From Entomortierella parvispora (Eukaryota; Mortierellomycota; Mortierellomycetes; Mortierellales; Mortierellaceae), in assembly GCA_963573315.1 (NCBI GenBank), contig OY752150.1:1798001-1862000 (forward strand): a stretch of DNA of 64,000 nt. Direction: 5' to 3'. Below the pieces are notes generated by a model. It had not been told where the DNA came from. It did not search any database and was given only the letters and a program-made list of their open reading frames with translations. Of this stretch, positions 43,718 to 55,260 are shown one piece after another. Positions within the stretch are counted from its first letter, which is position 1; every line of letters begins with the position of its first letter. The position numbers were made by a program, and so were the translations under genes.

Positions 43718-46700
43718 TATTATCAGTTCTACCTTTCAAAAACGTTACCAACTCGAAAGAACCCAGTGCACACCCATCCCCATCCTCCTTCCCAATGGTT
43801 CTTCTTCTATCACATCACACACCGTACCAATCACCCTCAATCGCGGTGACTACTCTGATTCACTCAACCCTATTCTCTATCCTCTTAACAAATACGACCT
43901 TATTCTCGGCAAGCCTTGGCTCACCAAAGTTAACCCTCACGTTAACTGGAGAACTAATGATCTCCACTTCCACCATCGTGGGGCTGACGTGATTTGGAAC
44001 TGTCGCGGTTTCAAAGCTGATAACATTCAATCGCGTTCCAAGGGTCTACTCCTCACACACATGCACTTCCATGCCATGGCAACCCTACCTGGCTCGGAAG
44101 TGTTCCTGGCTCTTATTCGAAACTCACGGGCACCCTCGGAGGAGGCGGAAGAGCCCGACACAAAACGAGCAATCCCCGACATGACCTCAGAGGTAAAGTC
44201 CATTGTCATGGAAGAGTTTGCCGATGTATTTCCGGAAAAGCTGCCAGACGGTCTCCCCCCAGACCGCGGCGATGCCATGAAGATCGAGACCGACCCCATG
44301 GCCGATCCTCCCTTTCGTCCTGTCATTAGACTCTCGATTGCCGAACTTGATGAGCTTCGTAAACAATTGGACCAATTGCTGAAAGCGGGCTTCATCAAAC
44401 CTAGTACCTCCCCATATGGTGCCCCTGTCCTCTTTGTGCGGAAGAAAGACGGAACGCTCCGCATGTGCGTCGATTACCGTGGCCTCAACAAAATCACCAA
44501 GAAGAACAGACACCCTTTACCCCGGATCGACGAGCTACTTGACCGCTTTCGTGGTGCACGCTACTTCTCCAAGTTGGATCTCCTATCTGGTTACCACCAA
44601 CAACGTATCTTCGAGCCCCACACACATAAAACTGCATTTCGTTGTCGCTATGGTCATTTCGAATTCAACGTCGTACCATTTGGCCTCACTAACGCCCCTG
44701 CTTCGTTCTCCAACATGATGCTACGGGTGCTCGACCCGGTCCTGGACAAATGGCTCGTTGTCTATCTCGATGACCTATTGATCTATTCAAAGACCAAGGC
44801 AGAGCACTTACGACATCTCCGAAGCGTCTTGGCCCTACTCCGCAAGAACGGTCTGTATGCAAAACTGAGCAAGTGCTCCTTCATGCAAGACGAGACTGAA
44901 TTTTTAGGTCACACAATCACCAAGGACGGAATCAAACCTTCTGCTGGTCTGACCAAAGCCATCCGTGACTGGCCCACACCCAAGAGCACAAAGGACGTCC
45001 AGCAGTTTTTGGGGCTTGCGCAATTTTATCAACAGTACGTGTCACATTTTGCAACAATCGCCCTCCCTCTCTCATCCCTCCTCACCAACAACACACCATT
45101 CACATGGACCGACGAACACCAAACTGCATTCCTTCAGCTCAAACATGCCATCTGCTCCGCCCCCGTCCTCTTCATCTTCGACCCCGACCTTGTCACCATA
45201 GTTGAGACTGATGCATCTGGTTTCGCTATTGCCGGAGTATTACTGCAAATTCAACGAGATGGTAGTGTCCACCCTGTTGCCTTCACTTCCAGGAAACTCC
45301 AGCCAGCTGAACGGAATTACCCCACTCATGAGCAGGAGCTACTAGCAGTCATTCATGCACTCCGCACCTGGCGCTACTACCTCGATGGCATCAAGTTCAC
45401 AGTCAACACCGACCACCAAACCTTACGGCATTTTCCCACGCAACCCAAACTCACCCGTCGACAGGCTCGCTGGATGGAACTGCTGCAGGAATATGACTTT
45501 GACTTCAAGTACAAGCGAGGAGTTGACAATATAGTGCCGGATGCTCTATCTCGGCGACCTGACTACCGTGACCCTGACCCTGTCGAACTACACAACCTTA
45601 GTCTCGCTCTATCTCCCGACGTCCGAGACCAACTTACTCAGGACTACAACAACGACCCTCGCCTTGGAACCATCTACCAGGATTGCCTGGATGGAAAAAT
45701 TGCCAACGGATATACTTTTGTGAACAACCTCCTCTACTACACTCGACGAGGCTCCACCACCCTTGCTATCCCTCGACACTCTCCCATCCGCCTCACTCTC
45801 TTGCACGATGCCCATGACTCTACTACCGCCGGACACTTTGGCTTCCAGAAGACCTACGATAATCTGCGGCGGTTCGTTTATTGGCCTAAAATTGCTAAAG
45901 ATACTCAGACGTATGTTGCAACTTGCGAAAAGTGTCAAAGGAACAAAGGATCACAGGAGAGACCCGCAGGACTGCTACAACCCCTCCCTATCCCGTCCCA
46001 ACGATGGGAGGTCGTCACCATGGATTTTATTGGCCCTCTTCCTCTCACAGCACGGAAATTCGATGCGATCACAGTCTTTGTCGACAAGCTCACCAAGCTT
46101 GCACACTTCGTCCCCAGCAGCACATCTGCCACAGCCGTCGACGTCGCACACCAGTTCTTTGACAACATCTTCAAGCTGCACGGACTACCCACATCCATCA
46201 TCTCGGATCGCGACACTCGCTTTACTAGCAGGTTTTGGCAGGAGTTGCACAAGCTGTTGGATGTCAAACTGGCGTTGTCAACAGCGTACCACCCACAGAC
46301 AGATGGACAGACGGAGGTTATGAACAAGACTTTGAAGACTATGCTACGAGCTTTTATTGACAACAAACAGTCGAATTGGGATCAGCTCCTTCCATCATTG
46401 GAGTTTGCCTACAATAACGCTATCAACGCTTCCACCGGATATTCACCGTTCTTCCTCAACTCGGGTCAGCATCCTCGTCTTCCTATTGCGCTCCTCAGCA
46501 CACTTACAAGTTCAGTACCGACTGTTGAACACTTTTTGACAGAACAGGCAACAACTCTCACCCTCGCTCAAGATGCTTTGCAGCGTGCCCAGGACCACCA
46601 AGAGGAACAGGCAAACAAGTGACGCCGGGATCACAAGTACAAAGTTGGTGATAAGATCTTGTTACGTGCCACCAACATTACCATCCCAGCGGACAGTGTC

Positions 46701-47097
46701 AGACCTGCTGACAAGCTACGTCCCCAGTTCCTTGGACCTTTTACACTGCTGGAGCAACACTCACCTGTTACTTTCCGTGTCGAACTACCGCCGTTCTACA
46801 AGATTCACGACGTCTTCCATGTCGATACTTTCCGCCCTTATTCGCCCTCCCCTGAATCGCTGGGCACGCGAGTCGCAGCACCTCCTGACACCACACTAAT
46901 CGAGGGCGAAGAAGAGTATGAAGTGGACGAAATTTTGAAGGACCGTTTTTACCGCAGACAACACCAATTCTTAGTCTCATTCAAAGGCTACGGCAGAGAG
47001 GCTGATGAATGGCTTCCAGTAAGCAACTTGGGAAATTGCCAGGACATGGTCACAGCTTTTAAACAGCAGCATGGTATCATTTTTTAAAAGGGGAAGG

Positions 47098-47217
47098 TGT
47101 AACAGTAATAGAGTAATATGGTGACCTCACGCGATCCACACCTATATAAGTTCATACCCAGTCATATAATAAACGACACTTCTTGCCTCCACTCCACCCC
47201 CCGGTAAATCTATTGCA
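47098..47217 (+). repeat. 3' LTR of the chromovirus
   Basis: 120 bp, matches the 5' LTR at all but one position. It follows the polypurine tract and is followed by the CATAC target duplication. Confidence 0.95.
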
Positions 47218-48352
47218 CATACGCACATGTAGAGGCAGTTTTACTTGTGGTATATTTGGGACAATATAGTGTACGACTTACTAAAAGACGTGCCCTTAAT
47301 AAAGCAGTTGGCACTAAGCCACCTTCTCCGGTGCCTATAAAAGAGGAACCGGAGTGAGGCGGCTAGCTCCTTCTTCTTCGTCCCAATAATTCTTTTAGTA
47401 AGTGAAAATATTGCATTACTCACGTAGGATTAATCACACGCGAGGTTTTGATCCCATACATGTCGCTAATATCTACTTACACGCTATAATATAGATGGGT
47501 GATACTTACCCGATAATGGTTTAAAACACACGGTACCTACACTCTAACCTCGCACCGGGCTCCACCTAGGTTCAAATTCACACCTGGGTTCAAGTTCCCA
47601 CCCTAGTTCCACCTGGGTCCAAATTCCCACACTATCACGTCTGTCACCTCTGTCTATATCACTACCGTCTGTACATAAGTTTTAAAACACGAGGTAATAC
47701 CAGGGCTAGGTAGTACCAGGATATACCAGTATAATAGGGGAAGTGTCTATTTGTCGTCCGGTCCACAGCTCTTATTTGTCGTCCGATGCTCTTGTTCGTC
47801 GTCCGATGCGCTCTTGTTTGTCGTCTGGATTTCGGCAACGCGCCCTGCTCGTCGTGCACCGCGCCCTAGTCATGCGCTGCAAAATATCCCGTTTGGCGCT
47901 AGCAGAAAATTCAAGTTAAAAGGACAAACCTTATCTCGCGTACGAAAACTCACTGGGCGGAGGGGGGGGGGAGTTGACGGAAGTGTCTATTTGTCGCCCA
48001 GCAGCGGACATATGCCATGCCCTCGCCCTCGCCCTCGCCCTCGCCCTCGGCCAACATTGCTCATACCTTTTTGTAGTCAGCGGAAGGAAGCAATCAAAGA
48101 GCACTGGATGACTCACGTAAAAATAGAGGGTGACTGATGAGTAACTGATTGCAAGTAGAATATATTCAATAACGGTAGGTCTGGGACCTATAGGCATGTA
48201 CTGGGATAATGAATATGAAGGTAGACTACATGAAGCTTAAGCTACTACCGGTACTGTATGCTGTCCATGTTCCTTTCTCACAAGTCAGGCTCTACTACTG
48301 TACCTGGTTACCTGACTTCGCTCCTTTGTCTAATATGATTCCTTCAACCTCA
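47218..48352. repeat. Gene-free stretch of short repeats
   Basis: 47276-47403 is a 128-bp unit with perfect 13-bp ends ACTTACTAAAAGA / TCTTTTAGTAAGT and an inner CTCCGGT...ACCGGAG hairpin, MITE-like. 47555-47632 has four degenerate copies of CCACCT(A/G)GGTTCAAATTC. 47750-47828 has four copies of a GTCGTCCG(A)TGC-type word, and GGAAGTGTCTATTTGTCG occurs at 47740 and 47978. 48018-48048 is a CCTCGC hexanucleotide run. No gene recognised. Confidence 0.6.
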
Positions 48353-48907
48353 CTATCGAACAGAGTCTGGGATCGAGTCAGAAAATCGTGCTTGTGGACG
48401 ATGAAGCGCCAAATAAAGTTTGAAAGGCACGAAGAATTTAAGGTTGTATTCGATAGAAGAGCTGTGCAACATTGGTTTCCAGTGCCACTTGCCATTATGT
48501 ATTTAGTGTATTTGCATCGTTCCAAACAGAACTTTAACTGCAAAAAGGCATAAACAAAGTTGATTGAGGGCGAGGGCGAGGGCATGGCATATGAGTCATC
48601 GTTCTAGGATAAACTCCTTAACTATAATAAAGTATATATAAGAAGGACGTGGTGGCTCACTGAGCTTCTCTAGTTCGCTTTCACTACGAATTCTCCCTAC
48701 TACCTTTTTCACATTGCTAGACGATACCAGCAGACGGTACTCTCATATAGCACCCTTGAAAGCCAGTAGCACTTGCCAAAATTCCTTCCCCACCTATTTG
48801 CCCCCATCCCGGACACTGCCGATCGGGAAACCACCTCCTCGTCCCACCCTACACTCGGTAACCCAGCCCCCCAGATCAATCACCATTGCAATACCCCTAC
48901 TCGTTAG
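48353..48907 (+). promoter_or_regulatory. Duplicated promoter/leader block, copy B
   Basis: Matches 38638-39193 apart from one missing C in a C run. Includes the TATATATAAG box at about 48633. The match stops at CTCGTTAG in both copies. Confidence 0.75.
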
Positions 48908-48952
48908 ACCCGTATACGAAGCACTAATTCATATCCCACCTAGGTCCTAGCT

Positions 48953-49285
48953 ATGTCAGTCTGCTTAGAGAGCTTCTTCAGTGATACAAATGCTACGTGC
49001 AGTGTTGTATCTAGTATAGCCGAGTGTTACCATGATGCCCCAATTAATGCTAGCTTCTACTGCATGGAGGAAGGGAAACAGTTCGGTAATGGCACGTTCC
49101 GGGAGAATATGAACTCGACACTGTTTGTGCCATTAACCTGCGTGCCATCGAAGTGTGCTGGTGCAACATTCATGCCATTCGCACCACCGACATGGAAATC
49201 GTCACCCTCGAACAAGTTGGGCATAAACAAGATGGGAGCCCTGTTAGTAGTTCTGGGCATCTCGACATTCCTTGCTGCTATCTAG
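48953..49285 (+). CDS. Small Cys-rich protein with GPI-like tail, start uncertain
   Basis: 110 residues, MSVCLESFFSDTNATCSVVS..., with seven Cys, at least four N-x-S/T glycosylation sites (NAT, NAS, NGT, NST) and a hydrophobic C-terminus (MGALLVVLGISTFLAAI) like a GPI-attachment signal. A signal peptide is expected for such a protein but not present. The gene may have lost its first exon when the duplicated promoter block was placed upstream, or a 5' exon is hidden before the CCTAG acceptor-like site at about 48951. No family recognised. The truncated chromovirus begins 46 bp after the stop. Confidence 0.55.
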   Translation: MSVCLESFFSDTNATCSVVSSIAECYHDAPINASFYCMEEGKQFGNGTFRENMNSTLFVPLTCVPSKCAGATFMPFAPPTWKSSPSNKLGINKMGALLVVLGISTFLAAI

Positions 49286-49331
49286 TGCTGGTACGAATAC
49301 CGTGTGATGTTAAAACTCGTGGCAATATATA

Positions 49332-50057
49332 TGTAACAGTAATAGAGTAATATGGTGACCTCACGCGATCCACACCTATATAAGTTCATACCCAGTCATA
49401 TAATAAACGACACTTCTTGCCTCCACTCCACTCCCCGGTAAATCTATTGCATGGTAGCAAAGGTCCCTCGATCCACTGACACTCTGACACTCTGACACCC
49501 TGACACCTGACACCTTGACACCCTGGACCCCCTTGCCTCCCTCTTTGATCAACTCTCCCTTGACAACCCACCCACCATGGACTCTGCAATACCATCATTC
49601 AAATTCCCTCACCCTACACCCTTCAACGGCAAACGCGATGGATTTTCCATTATCGACTTCCTCAAACGTATGAACTTCTTTTTTGAAGGCGCAAGCATTG
49701 CCAAAGAGCGCCAACTCGTGGTCACACTTGCTTTCGCTGGAGACAGTGTCATAAGCTGGTGGGCACTCCTCAACAAACCCAACACCACGCCCTTCTCCGA
49801 GTTCTCCAATCTCCTCACCACCGAGTTCAGCCCAGCAAAATTCAAAGAGCACATTCTCGACCTCACTATGAAGATGAAAATGGAGTTACCGCTTAACATC
49901 GCCAACGTCATGGCCTACATCACAAAAGCTCGCGAATACCATCTTCTCCTGCTGTCGTACTATACCAACAACCCTATTCTCCAAGACGCCATTCGTATTG
50001 CTTTCCTAAACGGAGCTCCTCCCCAGCTTCGTCAGATGCTCGAGGTCGCTATTGTCA
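49332..50057 (+). mobile_element. Truncated chromovirus copy (5' LTR plus part of gag)
   Basis: 726 bp matching 40504-41229 of the full element with hardly any difference (one C/T change seen near 50000). It includes the LTR (49332-49451), primer-binding site and the first ~160 Gag codons, then breaks into unrelated DNA after CTATTGTCA. No 3' LTR. Confidence 0.9.
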
Positions 50058-50082
50058 CCAAAAGATGTCGACCCAAACACAG

Positions 50083-50762
50083 TCAATCCGTTAGGCGGCA
50101 AGAACTCTCTTGGTCTTGATTCGTAGAATCGTCCGCCTCCTCACTGATGTAAGGTTGTGGCGTTTGAATGCCTATACAACGATTGGTTAGTTAGTTAAGA
50201 AATACTTCACATGGTCCATCTTCCAGTTCCTACGCTCACCTTGCGCCCTGCCCATAGATTTTGTCTCCAGCTGGTGCCACTTTCGCTTCACACTCTCGTC
50301 TTTATGATCTTAGAATACAAACGAAGAGGTTAGCTGCGTACCACTGGTCGGCTTTATTCGTTCCTGCACTCAAGACCTATCGTCGTTGACTTGACGATAG
50401 GATCCACCCTCGTTCGCAACACTGAATATTTTTTTTTCCAATACTGCAGAGCCTTCCCTCTCTAGAAGCTCTCTGCAACGACGGCCGTCAACATCCTCAA
50501 TATAAAATCTCCACAGTTGGTCGCAAAACCCCCGAATTGCGTTATTGAAAGGTGGCCTTGCCTTCCTCAATATATCAAGCGTTTCGAAGAAAGGTATCAA
50601 GCTGCCACCTGTTCGGTCAAGGAATATCTCGGGCAACCAGAGTTGAGGGGGGTGAGTTTGGAAAAACTTGAGACGGGTATCTGTTGCAAGACCTTTGGGA
50701 AGGGACACTTTCGTGGGCTCACTAGGAGCATGAAGATACTCAGGTGTACAGGTGAAATTGTT
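50083..50762 (-). CDS. 3' end of an unrecognised host gene next to the 4-kb transposon
   Basis: Three minus-strand exons, 50762-50408, 50308-50240 and 50171-50083, join in one frame to at least 170 residues ending ESSCRLTD. They follow a TTAG acceptor, so one or more 5' exons should lie upstream, but the 4-kb transposon begins only 25 bp further on. The middle part reads PPQLWLPEIFLDRTGGSLIP and RGFCDQLWRFYIEDVDGRRC; I do not know the family. The first donor (GTGGAT) is weak, so the last two exons are less certain. The gene is probably interrupted by the transposon in an intron or at its 5' end. Confidence 0.4.
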
Positions 50763-50898
50763 CTAAGGAATATAAAATGAGTCCAATAAAATTAGTGGTG
50801 AGCATCTAGTGGTGAGGTCACCACTAGACACCACTAGACACCACTAGACACCACTAGACACCACTAGACATCCCTGGAAACATCAATCCTTTATTCAT

Positions 50899-53800
50899 CT
50901 AGTCTGAATCTGATTCCTCATGCAGGTGCGGTTGGATCTGTGCCTGGTACTGCGGAGCAATGACAGACACACAAGACTTGATCAAATGAAAGTGTGAGGT
51001 ACTACTCCAACCTCTCTGCTCGTTGGTTACCTCTCTTAAAACCAACCGTCCTGTACCTCGATCAATTTGCTGTCCACATGTTTTACACTTTGGCATGCTT
51101 CCTCTCTGTCCAACAACACTGACTGAGATGCCAATTGGGTGGTGCATCCTCTTGTTGCGCTGCAAGGTTGATATCTCTGGGGCAGGAGACATCTCTGGAG
51201 TAGGGCTCATCACAGTTGGAGATGGGGGTGGACTTAGTGCTTCGAGGGTGTATGGAAAAGATGAATCCCCCGCCTCTTCTGGCGCGTCGTCTTGTATGGG
51301 AACATCTTGCTCTAGTGTGCCTTGTTCTAATGCATCTTGTTCTCGTGCATCTTGTTCTGGGGATGGACTTCGCGCGGCCTTATCTGCTCTCAAAGAGGAC
51401 GTGTCACTCTTTAGATACCAGACCGTAGCTATATAGTACCCTGCGGGAGGGTTATTGTCCTTAGGAACCAACCATTCAACTTTTGGCCTTTTCAACCCAT
51501 CGTAAAAGAGGAAACGGCCCAATATGGATACGGTGCAGCAGAAGTGGTGACCATTGCCATACAAAACACACCCAAGGTGGTACCTGCACCCTCCGAATGT
51601 CAGAGATTGCACTGGAGCGCGATATGATTGGGTGCAGTTCTGGTTGTGCTGCACGCAATCCAAGACAAGTAAAGCCGGTGTGGTCAGGATAGTCATTGGC
51701 TCCATTATCCGGTTGGCAGGACAAGAGTACCAAGTCATGAAGGTGCCTTCATCTGGGATTACGGTGGTTTGCCTGCGTAAGTTGTAGCTGCGTCGTTCTT
51801 GATTTATCTCTACACGTTCAGAGCATCGAGGTTTCTCGAGAGTCAAGAACTTGTCCAAGGAACTCTGAGTAACATGTGCACTACGAAGCACAAAAGCAGA
51901 GAGACGCTTCTTCTCGGTGTTGCGTGGCTTGGGGCAATCTGAGGACTTGCACGTGGAGGTTATTTCGACATCAAAGCGTGTCAGACCAGGAAGAAGATCG
52001 AAGAACACCTCTTCTGTACTGAGAAAGAGGTCTTGCTCTCCAACAGGCTCGTAACCCATAGCCTGGGTACACCATAGCCAACGTGCTTCGTCATATTCGG
52101 CTCGATCCATTTTCTCCATGACCTGTGAGAGGGTCTTGCCGTTGTCTGACTCTTTGACGGGAGTTGGCAACTGGGCTCCTCGATGCTTGTGCAGAAGATA
52201 CCACGCCATAAGAGCTGTATCAAGCGGGCAAGTGTTTTTTCCGGAGAAGCCCTTGTAGTCAAACGACCAAGGTATCCCAAAGTTTCTCACATTGATATCC
52301 AGCTTTGGTACTTTGTTCCTACTGCCTTTGGGGCGTCCCGCGTTGCTCTTTCTCTTTGAAATGGTGATGAGAGATTTTGTGGTGTCTGGCGCTCTCCCGT
52401 CATTCTTGTATGCCTCTCCCGCCCTCCATCTTACTTTCTTCTTCTGCCTGTCCTGTTGCTTGTCCGGCTGCTCGTCCTGCTGCTTATCTTGCTGCTTGTC
52501 TTGCTGCTTGTCTTGCTGCCTGTCCTCTTTGTCCTCCTTGCTTGTTTTGTCCGTCCTCTTGCCTGTTTTGTATCGCACCTGTGTACCAGCTATTGCTAGT
52601 TTATAGTCCTCCTCGATCCGATGCAGATATAAAACAGAATGAATACCAGCATCAACTGGCGAGACCTTTTTGTTTCCTGAGGTGCGTTTGAGGTCGCCTC
52701 CAATTGACTCTTGTGCATTGGTGTCCTTTCCAATTGCTGAATAGTCGTAGGCGGCCATTGCTGGATAAATGTGCTTGGCTCTGTCACGATGTAGATACCA
52801 CTGCATCCAGTCTTTGACATTTGGGTACCGTTGAAGGATATCCTGCACAATGTTGTCAAACTTGAGTTTGATTTTCACTTCCAGGAGCAGTATACCAAGG
52901 CGATAGAACTCGTTCTCTTCTTCTGGAGGAATAATGGCATGGTTTCGGCGAACGCGCGTCAGTGAGCGTTTATAGTGGACGTGACAAAATCGAAAAAAGC
53001 GTTCGAGGTTCAAGTCGTCTTCCTTTGGAATTGAGAAAAGCTTTCGAAGGGCGTTCTCAAATCCTCTGCGTTGAGCATCCGAAAAATCGCATGTCATCCC
53101 GGGAAAGTCTCTCTGAAAATCGCTCCAGCTTGGATATCGAAGTGATCGTAAGAATGCAAGAAAGTGGAATTCGTATTGCTCTTTTGTCTTTCCATACATC
53201 ACCGTGATGAGTACGATCACGGTTCTCTTGAGCTTGTGGCAATATGTAGATGTGATAGTGGCGTTGACATCTTTGTGGAATGGATCACTAATCCATGAAT
53301 GGACTGAGTCGGTTTGAAAACTACTCTCCGTCAACGTTGTGATGAGTGTCTTACGCATGTATGACGTTTGAATTGAGAGATGTCCTTTGTTCCGCCCGAT
53401 AGCCGATGAGCGAATGAAGTTGTCGTTGATCTTTTCCTCATAAGAAGACAAGAATGCCAATGAGTTACCAGGTGTGTACTTTCGAAGAGCGTTACGCCGA
53501 TAGTGCGCGGTTCGGCCCAGGTTTGCGAAGGCAGAGTGCAGTCTTGTTATTGATTTGCGTGTTGGAGTACCGACCAGTAAATTCTTCGGCTTAATCTCTG
53601 GAGCAATGTTCACGATCTCCTCGAATGCCTTGCGTCCTGATCCATCTGGGCGTAAAGGTGGGGGTCTTGGATGACGGTGGTAGCCGGAGTGTGTGAAGGT
53701 AATGGTCACAGGTTTGCCCTCCTTGCTCGAATGCGGAGTGTGCACCTTCAATGTGGCTCCACATTGCATCCACGTACCCAGCGTCTCATGTATGAGACAC

Positions 53801-54541
53801 CGTGTGATAGGCTCACGAGGCTTTGCGTCCTTCTTCGTAGTGAGAGGCTGGCGAGGTCGTTCAATGAAGTCGCACTGTGAACATTTGAATACGCCCAGGC
53901 AGGTTTTGTAATGAGTAACTCCTGACTTGGTTTTCGAGGTGCCATAAACATGCATCGCCCATCCAACACCACGGCATTCAATTGTTGACCAAGACATGTC
54001 TTCAGTGACACCGTATTGAATATTACCATTAGGGAACTCAGTTGATTCCTCAGTTGTTTCCGTTGCATCGATTGTATCGGTTGTATCGGTAGGATCGGTG
54101 GTGTGGTAAGTGTCAGTGTAGTCGCTCTCAAATGTTGACCTGTAAGTAGACCATGTGATAATGTTTATTACATGTACTGTACAGGAAGCACAACAGTCGA
54201 GTTTACAATGAAAGGGAGCCTAGGCGACTAGACACGTACATGACTTCCTCGCTTCTAGCTGTGCCAGTCTTATTTTTTGATGAATGGCTGCCAAACGACT
54301 CTTGGTCGTGTAATGAAGACATGCTGCGGTCAGCCTGATGTCTTCGATGCTCGTTTGCTTGAGATACGAGCGATGGACGGAGGTCAGATGTATCTCGTTC
54401 GTATGGAATATCGCGCGCAGATAATATAATCTTGACCTGATCGATTAATCGATAATCGACAATCTGGTCATCGTCTGGCGGTTCGTCAATCAAAAGTGCC
54501 GCAATCCTCATTGCCAGCTTCAACCTTGCACCACTCGACAT
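50899..54541 (-). CDS. Transposase-cysteine peptidase fusion, two exons
   Basis: Exons 54541-54240 and 54139-50899 (donor GTACGT, acceptor TTACAG, phase 2) give 1180 residues. Exon 1 is a short helical/polar region (MSSGARLKLAMRIAALLIDE). In exon 2: the EFPNGNI motif shared with the 31.8-kb paralogue; a GCM/WRKY-like zinc finger (about 181-259; CLGVFKCSQC...HSGYHRHP); a DDE core at D378 (FQTDS), D452 (MTCDF) and E578 (NAQES); a KQQD-repeat linker (about 642-665); an AT-hook-like GRPKGSRN (about 702); a papain-fold peptidase with C738 (NTCPLDTALMAW), a C...C-P zinc-like loop, H966 (NGHHFCCTV) and D981 (YDG); a Glu/Gln/Pro linker; and a C-x2-C...H...C finger at the end. The frame is fully open, so the element may still be active. 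Start could also be an upstream in-frame ATG at 54688. Confidence 0.85.
52465..52550 (-). repeat. 12-bp coding tandem repeat (KQQD)
   Basis: Plus-strand words CTTGCTGCTTGT / CCTGCTGCTTAT repeated about six to seven times, read on the minus strand as KQQD/RQQD/EQPD. It forms a charged linker between the DDE and peptidase parts. Confidence 0.85.
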
Positions 54542-54792
54542 CTCTGGGATATGAAGCAAAAAGCAAAGCGGTCCGAGGGAAAGAAAGATGAACTGAAGGA
54601 CGGTGAGGAGTATGTGCGCGGGAGGATATGTGCGAAGAGAGAGGCGGAGGAGAGAGTGCATACAATACAGAACACAGAAGAGAGACATGAAAAAAAAGGG
54701 GGTGAGACACGTTGGATTTTATTACCTAGGTGTCTAGTGGTGACTAGTGGTGACTAGTGGTGACCTCACCACTAGATGCTCACCACTAATTT

Positions 54793-55260
54793 CAATGGCA
54801 CCCAACGATACTGTTGAGATATTGAGAGGGTTGCGAAATTCTGTGTGCGTGTGTTTGTATAGACAAAGAGAGAACCCGATTTAGTTCTTGAAGTTTCGAG
54901 ATAGGTGACGCAGGGGAGTCGGAGCTTTCTTGAATATAATCAAACGTACACTGTGTCTAGATATTACTATACTAACAGGGGTGATGGATAGTCTTTTTGG
55001 GCCATAACTCCAAATGACATCATCGTTCCTGAGAATAGATACAGTGGTGGTAGTGCGACTCTGGTCATCATTTTTAATGGCGAACAAAATCCATCTCCCC
55101 TAGCTATACTCGACCACATTAGTGCCACATTATCCAGCTTCAATATTTACTTCAATCTCTTAGCCACAACTAGCCTCAGTTATTCTGTGATTGTCCTAAA
55201 GGCTACAAATTGGGACATTGCCCTTCAGAGGTCGTACACAAATATGGAGGTTTATCCGCC
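54793..55260. other. Intergenic, nothing recognised
   Basis: 468 bp between the transposon end and the 3' end of the JmjC gene. It may contain upstream sequence of the gene whose 3' end is at 50083-50762. No clear exon seen. Confidence 0.45.

Larger units (their letters stand above)
41780..47087 (+). pseudogene. Chromovirus Pol, split by a Tc1-type insertion and one stop
   Basis: Order: aspartic protease (ILIDGGAEGNT, with DGG in place of the usual D-S/T-G) cut by the insertion at 42097; linker; reverse transcriptase (VDYRGLNKIT, YLDDLLIYS); RNase H (ETDASGFAIAGVLLQ); integrase with the H-H-C-C finger (CEKCQRNK) and the D...D...E core (MDFIGPLP, SDRDTRFTS, TDGQTEVMNK); and a chromodomain at the C-terminus (EYEVDEILKDRFYRRQHQ, WLPVSNL). 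The frame resumes unchanged after the 1621-bp insertion (element plus duplicated TA). A single TGA at 46620-46622 interrupts the integrase-chromodomain linker; the relic at 59.8 kb has an arginine codon around that position, so it is a point mutation. Frame is -1 relative to gag. Confidence 0.9.
40504..47217 (+). mobile_element. Full-length Ty3/gypsy chromovirus with a nested Tc1-type insertion
   Basis: LTRs of 120 bp begin TGTAACAGTAATAGAG and end TATTGCA, and differ at one base. The host target duplication CATAC lies at 40499-40503 and 47218-47222. The primer-binding site directly after the 5' LTR is TGGTAGCAAAGG, resembling an initiator-Met tRNA complement, and the purine tract AAAAGGGGAAGG precedes the 3' LTR. 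Gag and pol are in different frames. Without the 1.62-kb insertion at 42099-43717 the element is about 5.1 kb. It has an integrase with a C-terminal chromodomain, which in chromoviruses directs integration to chromatin. One in-frame stop and the insertion make this copy non-autonomous. Confidence 0.95.
50788..54792 (-). mobile_element. 4.0-kb DNA transposon encoding a transposase-peptidase fusion
   Basis: Perfect terminal inverted repeats of about 40 bp, AAATTAGTGGTGAGCATCTA continuing GTGGTGAGGTCACCACTAG, at 50788 and (inverted) 54792. Inside each end are tandem 10-bp units of the same word: about five of CACCACTAGA on the left (50818-50870) and three of TGACTAGTGG on the right (about 54735-54765). 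The single gene between them runs almost end to end. Flanks share only ATTG next to the ends, so the target duplication is unclear. Structure is complete and apparently intact. Confidence 0.9.

Noticed and set aside
50818-50870. CRISPR-like array of short direct repeats
   Set aside because: Repeats are contiguous 10-bp units without spacers, at a transposon end in a eukaryotic genome.
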